Below are positions 14,106 to 20,070 of a stretch of DNA of 20,070 nt, one piece after another. Made by a program: the position numbers and the translations under genes. The stretch's first letter is position 1, and each line of letters starts with the position of its first letter. The notes under the pieces were generated by a model, which worked only from the letters and a program-made list of their open reading frames with translations, did no database searches and was not told the origin of the DNA. The DNA is taken from the IMG/VR virus record IMGVR_UViG_3300046313_000018, positions 1 to 20,070 of that record. The stretch is one strand, 5' to 3'. This DNA comes from a virus.

Positions 14106-14130
14106 AAAAAAGGGAGCCGAAGCTCCCTTT
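14106..14130 (-). terminator. Strong intrinsic terminator after gene 23
   Basis: Minus strand AAAGGGAGC and GCTCCCTTT form a nine-base-pair stem around a TTCG tetraloop, followed by a run of T residues. This is the textbook form and the strongest terminator in the window, as expected after the most abundant late transcript. Confidence 0.9.
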
Positions 14131-14163
14131 GAAATACCTATCTTACGTAGGTTTCTTAACCTA

Positions 14164-15483
14164 TTACAGAAGGTTAGTAACTTTAACTTTGCGGTAGTAG
14201 TAGTTTGCGTTCGCAGTCAAGTTGTCTTGACCAGAAGTGCCGTCATCCAAGTTAACGAATGGGTTAGCAACTAGACCGTAACGAGTCTTGAAACCAATCT
14301 TTGGTTGGAAGCTGTTTGGATCAACAGCACGAACCATTTGCAATGGAACGTATGGGCAGTAGAACAAACCAGCGTCAAAAGCAGAAGCGCCTTTGTAACC
14401 AACAACGAAGAATTGGCTGTTAGAAACGTTAGAAGTATATGGGTCAACATAAACTTTGTACTTACCGTTTAGAACACCAGCGAAAGTAGTAGAAGTGTCA
14501 TCTACAGTCAATGCGTTCTTACCAGTGATACCAGATTGGTAATCAAGAACACCAGCCATCGCTAGAGCAGACGCAACGTCAGCAGAAGTGATGATGATGT
14601 TACCACGTCCACGACGTGTTTGTTGACCGATAGCGTTGGCTTCACGTTCGATTTGGAACATTAGACCTTTGAACTTTTCAACAGACCAGCGACCGTTAGA
14701 GTCAACGTCCAAGTCGAAAGTACCAGCAGTAGCAGTACCAACAGCAGCACCAACTTTAGAAGTGTTGTAGATTGTACGGATAACTTCACGGTTGATTTCA
14801 GCCAAGATTTCTGTAGACAAGATGTTAGACAACTCACCTTCAGCATCTAAACCATGCACAGACTTCAAGTCTTGAGCCAACTCGATAGAGTATTCAGCTT
14901 TCAAGGCACGAGTCTTAGCAACCACAGAAGCCTTCTCGATAGAGAATGCCATTTGTGCGAAAGAACCGTCACCAGAACCGCCTTGACCCAAACGCTCAGC
15001 TGCCACAGTAGAAATACCACGACCAACTGCATCAGAACCGCCTAGTACAGAACCTGCACCAGCAGAAGTGCCGTCACCAGTGAAACCAGAGTCAGCTTCG
15101 TTGAACAACGCTTCTGTACCGTTTTGGTTAGTGTAGCGAGACTTCATAGCGAAGATCAAGCCAGTTGGTTGAGTCATTGGTTGTACACCAGCAACGTCAT
15201 AAGCGATCAATTGTGGCATTGCACGGCGAACCAAAGAGATCAATACTGGGTCAAAACCAGCAACACCACCAGTAGCACCGCCACCAACAGTACCGATTTG
15301 GCCACCAGTGCCGTTAGTTGGAGAACCTTCGAACAAGGCTTCCGCTTGCTTTTGCATTTCACGTTCTTGGTTTTCCAAAAGAACAGCAGTAACTTCCTTA
15401 CGGTAGTTGTCTTTGAATGGCACAGAACCTTCATGGTTCAATACTGGTGCCCATTTTTCCATTAATTGTTGACGTGTTGTCAT
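14164..15483 (-). CDS. 23: Major capsid protein precursor (gp23)
   Basis: The ATG at 15483 gives 439 residues beginning MTTRQQLMEKWAPVLNHEG, the typical gp23 start; AAGGAAAA lies about 8 bases upstream, and the longer in-frame extension overlaps gene 22. Residues 1-52 look like the scaffold-binding propeptide; LFE at 50-52 followed by GSPT fits the gp21 cleavage rule (L/I-x-E). The HK97-fold body follows, with PQLIAYDVAGVQPMTQPTG (about 93-111) as in T4-like capsids. T4 gp23 is 521 residues, so this is a shorter version, similar to many non-enteric relatives. No gene 24 vertex paralogue lies next to it. It would form the prohead hexamers. Confidence 0.96.
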   Translation of the reverse strand: MTTRQQLMEKWAPVLNHEGSVPFKDNYRKEVTAVLLENQEREMQKQAEALFEGSPTNGTGGQIGTVGGGATGGVAGFDPVLISLVRRAMPQLIAYDVAGVQPMTQPTGLIFAMKSRYTNQNGTEALFNEADSGFTGDGTSAGAGSVLGGSDAVGRGISTVAAERLGQGGSGDGSFAQMAFSIEKASVVAKTRALKAEYSIELAQDLKSVHGLDAEGELSNILSTEILAEINREVIRTIYNTSKVGAAVGTATAGTFDLDVDSNGRWSVEKFKGLMFQIEREANAIGQQTRRGRGNIIITSADVASALAMAGVLDYQSGITGKNALTVDDTSTTFAGVLNGKYKVYVDPYTSNVSNSQFFVVGYKGASAFDAGLFYCPYVPLQMVRAVDPNSFQPKIGFKTRYGLVANPFVNLDDGTSGQDNLTANANYYYRKVKVTNLL

Positions 15484-15499
15484 TTTATTTTCCTTAGAT

Positions 15500-16483
15500 T
15501 TATTTGTTGAGAACTGACAAGTAAGCAGACATTGCTGGATCAATTGCTTTAGCAACAACTGTTTCAGACAACATTTCTACTGGTGCATCAGTAACTACAG
15601 ATTGCTCTGCGATTGTTTTAGTAGTGAAGTAGTTTTCACGAATAGTCTTTAGCTTTTGTTCAAAAGACGCTGCATCTTCAAAAGATAGTTCTTCAACTAG
15701 ACCCAAGAATTTCTCAGATTCAGTATCAGTCAAACCTTCAGAGATGGACTTAACCAACTCAGCTTGTTTAGCTTCAGATAGATCTTTTGTAAGACCGATA
15801 TTAGCTTCAACTTGCTCATTCAATTTTGCTTCGAGTTCAGCAACTTTGATTTCCATCTCACCAAGAACATCGAAACGCTCTTCTGGGATTTCAACATAGT
15901 GCTCTTCGAATAGGTCTTTCATACCAAGGATAAAACTCTCCATGATTTCAGACTTCATACCACGCTCAAGGGCGATTTCATTCTGTGCAATCCACTGCTC
16001 GGCAATATAACCGAGGTATCCATCAACTTGTTCAACAATTCCCTGTGTATTCTGCTCAACTTGCTCAGCAAGTTTAGCTTCGAATTCTTCTTCGATACGT
16101 GCAACTTCTTCGTTAACACGTGTCATTACTGCAGCTTCAAAAATGGTTTCTGCTTTAGCACGGAAGTCTTCAGAAAGATCTTCACCATTCATAAGTGCAT
16201 CTATATCTTCTTTAACGCCTTTGACAGAAGTAGTCGTAGTTTTCTTGCCACCAGAAACAGTTTCTGCTTGCTTTTCATTGTCTACGTTATTACGTGCGCT
16301 GTCTGGGTTTGGTGTCTCACCACCGTTTGGTACATTTAGTACCGCATCACGGATAGGTGTTTGATCACCAGCATGTGCGCCAGCAGTAACATCTTTAGCG
16401 CCTGTTTCTGCTCCACCTAGTTTGGCTTCATTCAATTTCTTAGACTCTGCTAAGATTGTAGCGATTTTTTGTTCGATTGACAT
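15500..16483 (-). CDS. 22: Prohead scaffold protein (gp22)
   Basis: The 327-residue protein lies between the protease and capsid genes, as in T4 (gp22, 269 residues). It is glutamate/lysine/alanine-rich and mostly helical, with coiled-coil stretches such as EVARIEEEFEAKLAEQVEQN, and a glycine/threonine-rich segment at residues about 24-95. Several L-x-E sites, including ILAES at the N-terminus, fit later digestion by gp21 into internal peptides. GGAG lies eight bases before the ATG. Two overlapping ATAAATA motifs upstream make this the start of a late transcript feeding gene 23. Confidence 0.92.
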   Translation of the reverse strand: MSIEQKIATILAESKKLNEAKLGGAETGAKDVTAGAHAGDQTPIRDAVLNVPNGGETPNPDSARNNVDNEKQAETVSGGKKTTTTSVKGVKEDIDALMNGEDLSEDFRAKAETIFEAAVMTRVNEEVARIEEEFEAKLAEQVEQNTQGIVEQVDGYLGYIAEQWIAQNEIALERGMKSEIMESFILGMKDLFEEHYVEIPEERFDVLGEMEIKVAELEAKLNEQVEANIGLTKDLSEAKQAELVKSISEGLTDTESEKFLGLVEELSFEDAASFEQKLKTIRENYFTTKTIAEQSVVTDAPVEMLSETVVAKAIDPAMSAYLSVLNK

Positions 16484-16516
16484 CGTTTTCTCCTGTAACT
16501 GGATAGTTCTGTTAGT

Positions 16517-16531
16517 TATTTATTATTTATC
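16517..16531 (-). promoter_or_regulatory. Tandem late-promoter-like motifs before gene 22
   Basis: Minus strand GATAAATA and AATAAATA overlap by one base within the gap after gp21; both match seven of eight bases of the T4 late -10 element TATAAATA. Predicted starts near 16517 and 16510 leave a leader of about 30 bases with CAGGAG. The first motif overlaps the gp21 stop codon. Confidence 0.6.
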
Positions 16532-17180
16532 TGATTTTACTCAGAAAGTGTTGGAAAGCCTGAATCTTTGCTTCCTCTAGATTTCTAGAAGAAGTTTTCT
16601 TAACGAAAGATCTTACCTCTTCGATTTGTTGTTCCACAAACTTTCCATCAACAAAAATCCATTCTTTGTTCTCCATGATACCACGGACAAACGCATCTGG
16701 CGCAGATGGGTCAGCTACGATATCAGCAGCAGTAGACAACATAAAGTCATCTTGAACAATATTGATTCCCTCATTACTCATCTTGAGAGAACCCATGGCT
16801 CTTGAAGAAACACCAAGGTTTGCGCCACCATCTAGAAGACCTCTAGCAATTTGACCCATTGGAGTTTCTAAAATCTTTGCTTTACCGATCCAGTTAGTAC
16901 CTTCTTTACGTAGGTCAACGATCAGGTGAGATACACGATCCAAATTGATGGATGGAGTATCTGGGTGTCCAAGTTCACCGTAAGCACGATTAGCTTGAAC
17001 AGATTCTTTAAGGTAACGACCAACTTCACGATCCATTGTATGTTCTGGATACATACGACCGTTACGATTCTTTAATTGTGACTGAAGAAAGATACCTTCA
17101 ATAAAGTATTGCTTACCTTTACCTAATTTTTCTTCAACAATAAGTTTAGTCTCTTCGACTGTTTCTCTAATTAGTTTCAT
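16527..17180 (-). CDS. 21: Prohead core protease (gp21)
   Basis: The 217-residue protein matches gp21-type serine proteases. The start of the domain FIEGIFLQSQLKNRNGRMYP (26-45), the catalytic His in GELGHPDTPSINLDRVSH (68-85) and the nucleophile Ser in LGVSSRAMG (122-130) are present, followed by DFMLSTAADIVADPSAPDA, typical of the family. It cuts scaffold and capsid precursors after L/I-x-E during head maturation. Length agrees with T4 gp21 (212 residues). The ATG at 17180 has AAGG eight bases upstream and lies one base after the preceding stop codon. Confidence 0.95.
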   Translation of the reverse strand: MKLIRETVEETKLIVEEKLGKGKQYFIEGIFLQSQLKNRNGRMYPEHTMDREVGRYLKESVQANRAYGELGHPDTPSINLDRVSHLIVDLRKEGTNWIGKAKILETPMGQIARGLLDGGANLGVSSRAMGSLKMSNEGINIVQDDFMLSTAADIVADPSAPDAFVRGIMENKEWIFVDGKFVEQQIEEVRSFVKKTSSRNLEEAKIQAFQHFLSKIR

Positions 17181-17181
17181 A

Positions 17182-17646
17182 TTAGACCTTATCTGGAGAA
17201 CCGCTTAGAGTAGTAGAAGCACCAACACGAGTTTCATCATCGTAGGCACCATAAGTAGCAGTCTCAACTTTAGTAGACCAGCCAGCGATTTTACGTAGAA
17301 CCAAATAACCAGTAACTGGTTTTGCTACATCGTTTGTTACAACAATATCTGATGTGTTGTTAGTGCTATCAGAAATGCCGATAGAGTTTAGATCTAACAG
17401 TGGTGCGTTTTCTGGAGCACAGGCAATAACATTTTTGCCATTACGGACAATACGTAAACCAGAACCCAACTCACCAGTAGAAACAAACTTAACAATATTA
17501 ACTGTTGGAGTACCACCAGATGTCAGTGTTTGAGTATCAGCGCCTAGTGTATTAAGAGCAAGTGTACCAGACTCAGCAGCAACTGTGTCAAAGTGTACAA
17601 TAACTTCTTGGTTAGTATTTTTAACTGTTGTAAATAAGACAGCCAT
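17182..17646 (-). CDS. Unidentified beta-rich protein in the head module
   Basis: The 154-residue product is rich in Thr, Ser, Val, Ala and Gly with short strands (VNIVKFVSTG, LRIVRNGKNVIACAPENAP, TGYLVLRKIAGWSTKVETAT) and no helix-rich part, cysteine motif or signal peptide. This composition suits a virion surface or decoration protein. T4 has no gene between 68 and 21, so it is an insertion relative to T4. GAGGAA precedes the ATG at 17646, only three bases after the previous stop, so it is co-translated with the core genes. I do not recognise a family. Confidence 0.75.
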   Translation of the reverse strand: MAVLFTTVKNTNQEVIVHFDTVAAESGTLALNTLGADTQTLTSGGTPTVNIVKFVSTGELGSGLRIVRNGKNVIACAPENAPLLDLNSIGISDSTNNTSDIVVTNDVAKPVTGYLVLRKIAGWSTKVETATYGAYDDETRVGASTTLSGSPDKV

Positions 17647-17649
17647 TTT

Positions 17650-18183
17650 TTATTCCTCTATTTGTTCAAGTACACTTAAAAAGTTCTCTGTAGACTCTCT
17701 CATATACTCAATAATCTCTGTTTGATTACCTAATAACTTATTTAGGCGTTCTTGCGTTTGCTCACTAATTGCTACGATAGTATCATCAGCAAGAACATAA
17801 TGCAGTTTACCTTCAACGATTGTATCAAGTTTATTCAGAGCACGGATGTCTTGAACGACTGGGTCAACACTGAACATATTAGAAGAAGCAAGTTGGATAT
17901 ATGTTTCGATTAACGTATCTGTGACTTTAACATCGTGGTATTCTTTAATGATACTTGCGACTTTAGCGTCTGATATTTCTTCGTATAGTTCTTTTGAGAC
18001 TTGTTCTTCGATCTTATGAGCAGCGTATTCTTGTTTAATATTTTCTCTTGCTTCTTCTAAAGACTTAAACTTTGTCAGTTCACCATCAATGGTCACTACG
18101 CCATCTAACATTTCAATTAGATGTCCGTAAGAGCGAATGTGTTCTCCGCTGTGTAACTTACTAGTGAACTCGTTGTAATTCAT
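17650..18183 (-). CDS. Prohead core protein at the gene 68 position
   Basis: The 177-residue protein is acidic and helical, for example EEARENIKQEYAAHKIEEQV (43-62) and the C-terminal QERLNKLLGNQTEIIEYMRE segment. Its place between a gp67-like protein and gp21 is that of T4 gene 68, which helps set prohead shape. I see no clear residue match to T4 gp68, so the assignment is by position. The ATG at 18183 has GAGGA in the end of the previous gene and lies one base after its stop. A CTAAATAA motif at 17738-17745 inside the gene might be an internal late start. Confidence 0.65.
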   Translation of the reverse strand: MNYNEFTSKLHSGEHIRSYGHLIEMLDGVVTIDGELTKFKSLEEARENIKQEYAAHKIEEQVSKELYEEISDAKVASIIKEYHDVKVTDTLIETYIQLASSNMFSVDPVVQDIRALNKLDTIVEGKLHYVLADDTIVAISEQTQERLNKLLGNQTEIIEYMRESTENFLSVLEQIEE

Positions 18184-18184
18184 T

Positions 18185-18379
18185 TTATTCCTCAGTAGCG
18201 ACCATTGGGTCTTCTACTTCAGTTGGGTTAGATACAAACATATTCTGTGCTACTGCTACACGCATATCATCCAATTTAGATGAAATCTTTTCTGCCATTG
18301 CAGATTGAAACGCAGATTCTGTGCCGATGGCATCTTTTTGTAACATTGCGGTAACTAATTGTTGTACTGTTTCACTCAT
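18185..18379 (-). CDS. 67: Small prohead core protein (gp67-like)
   Basis: The ATG at 18379 (64 residues) is used because AAAAGGA lies upstream inside the portal gene's last codons and the start is one base after the portal stop. The sequence QQLVTAMLQKDAIGTESAFQ and the following MAEKISSKLDDMRVAVAQNMF align by eye with T4 gp67 (LIEAIKSNDLVAARKLFAEA, IAIARNF). The acidic tail (NPTEVEDPMVATEE) is shorter than in T4 (80 residues). In T4, gp67 is an abundant internal core protein cleaved by gp21. Confidence 0.82.
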   Translation of the reverse strand: MSETVQQLVTAMLQKDAIGTESAFQSAMAEKISSKLDDMRVAVAQNMFVSNPTEVEDPMVATEE

Positions 18380-18380
18380 T

Positions 18381-19973
18381 TCATTTTCCTTTTGATTTGT
18401 CTTCTGGTTCAGGAGGTTGGTTATCGTCCATTTGTGGAGCATTATAAGCCATGTAGTTATCAGAAGCAGCTTGTCCAACTGCAGCTAATGTACCGTCAAA
18501 CTGTGCATTGGCCATATGGTAATCTTCTTCAGAGTCCATTTCTTTCTGCATCTCTTCAATTAGTTCTTCATCTTGGAACAGAACGTTCTGTTTGATCCAT
18601 TGCATAGAGTAGAACTTACCAATGTATGGTTCGATTTGTTGTAGAGCGCCAAGACGAGCCATAAGGATTTCATTGTCCTTTAGTTCAGCGTAGTGGTTAT
18701 CTTCAACGAAATCATAACGGATGTCTTGTTTTAAATCATCCCACTCATCGGCACGCATGATATTCTTAGAGATAAGTTGGACACCCAACGCCTCAGTAAA
18801 GAAGTTAGCAAAACGTTTACGTAAACGAGCAACAAACTTGTGGAACTTAATTTCGTCACGAGAGATTTCAGTGGCACGACCAATTGAGAACCCTTGTTGT
18901 TCTTGCATACGACCAACAGGTACATTTAATGCGTGGAACAATTTGTTCTGGAAGTATTCGATATCTTGGATGTCACCAAGATTCTGACCACCTGGAAGTG
19001 TAGTGATTTCTGTACCCTTACCACCCTCACGGCGTGGCATCCAGAAGTCTTCCATCATTGACATGTGCTTGCGGTCATCACGAACTTCACCAGTAGTTGC
19101 ATCATAAACGATCTTATTACGGAACTTGTTCATAATGTCAGTTACATACTGTTCGGCTTTAACCTTAGGTAAGTTACCAACGTCAACATAGAAAATTCTA
19201 CGTTCAGGGGCACGGCTAATACGATAGATGACCATCGAATCTTCGATCATCTTTAGTTGGTTTACTGGTTTGATTGCTTTATGAAGATACGAAAGCATCA
19301 TGCTAGTGTTAGCATCTAAGAAACCAGATGGAACATAAACAACTGAGTCTAGGGAGAGTTTAACACCCTGTGTTGTTTGCTCCGTAATTCCTTTGTCATT
19401 GAACAGATAGTATTCTTCAATCTGTTTAATAACTTCAACACCCTTTGGTGTTCTTTCTTTGATTACGTTCTTGATACGACGAATCTTACGTGGATCAATA
19501 TAACGTAGTTCTGCAATACCATTCTTAGGATTCTTTTCATCCAGTAGGATCTGATAGTACAAGCGACCATCGACATACCATGTGCGGAAAATGTCGTGAC
19601 CACGATCATCTAGCTTGATAAGTTTCAATACATTATTGAACTCATCACGCATTTTTTTCTTGATAGATTCTGAAATCTGCACATCGTCTAGATTGATGTT
19701 TACAGATTTGCCTTTTTCGTCAACGATGATTGCTTCATTTACGATGTCTTCAATAGCTGAATCACAATCGCTGTATTGAGCAACTTCACGGTAACGGCGA
19801 AGAAGGTCATTCTCATTCTTAATGACCCCGTCTAAATCCATAACCATACCGTAGTACCCACCAGCATTTACGCCAGTGTTTACTACGGTGGCACCGTCCT
19901 GTGCCGTTGGGGAGACAACGCTCCCTATTGGCAACTCTTTTTTACGGCTTATTTCAAACCCAAATAATTGCAT
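18381..19973 (-). CDS. 20: Portal vertex protein (gp20)
   Basis: The 530-residue protein matches T4 gp20 (524 residues) in size and features. The N-terminal RRYREVAQYSDCDSAIEDIV (60-79) and IVDEKGKSVNINLD, the central LRYIDPRKIRRIKNV, and the VPVGRMQEQQGFSIGRATEI stretch around residues 351-370 are characteristic of T4-type portals. It forms the dodecameric entry for DNA and starts head assembly. AAGG lies about 8 bases before the ATG at 19973. The C-terminus is Pro/Glu/Lys-rich. It leads the string of core genes, each one to three bases apart. Confidence 0.96.
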   Translation of the reverse strand: MQLFGFEISRKKELPIGSVVSPTAQDGATVVNTGVNAGGYYGMVMDLDGVIKNENDLLRRYREVAQYSDCDSAIEDIVNEAIIVDEKGKSVNINLDDVQISESIKKKMRDEFNNVLKLIKLDDRGHDIFRTWYVDGRLYYQILLDEKNPKNGIAELRYIDPRKIRRIKNVIKERTPKGVEVIKQIEEYYLFNDKGITEQTTQGVKLSLDSVVYVPSGFLDANTSMMLSYLHKAIKPVNQLKMIEDSMVIYRISRAPERRIFYVDVGNLPKVKAEQYVTDIMNKFRNKIVYDATTGEVRDDRKHMSMMEDFWMPRREGGKGTEITTLPGGQNLGDIQDIEYFQNKLFHALNVPVGRMQEQQGFSIGRATEISRDEIKFHKFVARLRKRFANFFTEALGVQLISKNIMRADEWDDLKQDIRYDFVEDNHYAELKDNEILMARLGALQQIEPYIGKFYSMQWIKQNVLFQDEELIEEMQKEMDSEEDYHMANAQFDGTLAAVGQAASDNYMAYNAPQMDDNQPPEPEDKSKGK

Positions 19974-19991
19974 TATATAACCTTCAGATTA

Positions 19992-20069
19992 TTATAGAGG
20001 GATAGAACCCACTGGAGTATCAATGCTAACATTAGCACCAAAGCCAGAAGAAGCGCCAGTAGCAGAAGT
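19992..20069 (-). CDS. C-terminal end of an upstream gene (partial)
   Basis: Twenty-five codons enter from the right edge and end in TAATAA; the visible residues include TSATGASSGFGANVSIDTP and end VGSIPL. The small-residue-rich tail suits a structural protein. In T4-like genomes the tail tube gene 19 usually precedes gene 20, but these residues are not enough to say so. Confidence 0.5.
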   Translation of the reverse strand, partial: TSATGASSGFGANVSIDTPVGSIPL

Positions 20070-20070
20070 G

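Noticed and set aside
15483-15558. Longer gp23 beginning at 15558
   Set aside because: The extension overlaps the end of gene 22; the ATG at 15483 has a good ribosome site and gives a typical gp23 N-terminus.
1-20070. CRISPR arrays, tRNAs, insertion sequences, integrase or attachment sites
   Set aside because: No regular repeats with spacers, no cloverleaf sequences and no mobile-element genes were seen; gaps between genes are short and hold only promoters and hairpins.

Overview
The window reads as a block of the core genome of a T4-like (Straboviridae-type or marine/freshwater T4-superfamily) tailed phage with a contractile tail. Every gene I can support lies on the minus strand, so transcription runs from high to low coordinates. 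Gene order follows the T4 superfamily core: portal (20), prohead core proteins, protease (21), scaffold (22), major capsid protein (23), then uvsY, uvsW, late sigma factor 55, nuclease pair 47/46 and sliding clamp 45. There are no tRNAs, integrase, transposase or photosynthesis genes here. Several sigma70-type promoters with near-consensus boxes point to a bacterial host with an ordinary housekeeping sigma factor, probably proteobacterial. The host cannot be named from this sequence.

Right part (about 13.5-20.07 kb) is the head module. It holds the C-terminal end of an unidentified upstream gene, portal gp20, a small gp67-like core protein, a gp68-position protein, an unidentified 154-residue beta-rich protein, protease gp21, scaffold gp22 and major capsid gp23. 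A strong UUCG-loop terminator closes the gp23 transcript. It is followed by a tail-tube-fold protein whose start codon sits right next to a late-promoter-like motif and has no Shine-Dalgarno sequence.

Middle part (about 6.1-13.5 kb) is recombination, replication and late transcription. UvsY, UvsW and a small beta-barrel-like protein are translationally chained. The late sigma factor gp55 follows behind its own sigma70 promoter, then a BCS1-like AAA+ ATPase, two very small genes (one with a TTG start, one with a GTG start), and gp47 and gp46 (Mre11/Rad50 type). Overlaps of 1 to 47 bases link most of these. A hairpin terminator closes the run after gp46.

Left part (1-6.1 kb) is a chain of short early-type transcription units, several opened by a sigma70 promoter with exactly 17 bp spacing and closed by a hairpin. 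It carries a 716-residue protein with an HEXXH motif and a von Willebrand A domain (CobT/VWA-like), its MoxR/CobS-like AAA+ partner, a basic protein sharing a small domain with that ATPase, a winged-helix-like protein, a dATP/dGTP diphosphohydrolase-family protein, a coiled-coil protein, sliding clamp gp45 and the start of one more gene.

Together: clamp gp45 and sigma factor gp55 form the T4-type late transcription machinery that should fire the ATAAATA/CTAAATA motifs in the head module; gp46/47, UvsY and UvsW run recombination-dependent replication; gp20-23 build the prohead. The least understood parts are the ATPase/VWA pair with its neighbour, the BCS1-like ATPase and the 154-residue head-module protein.
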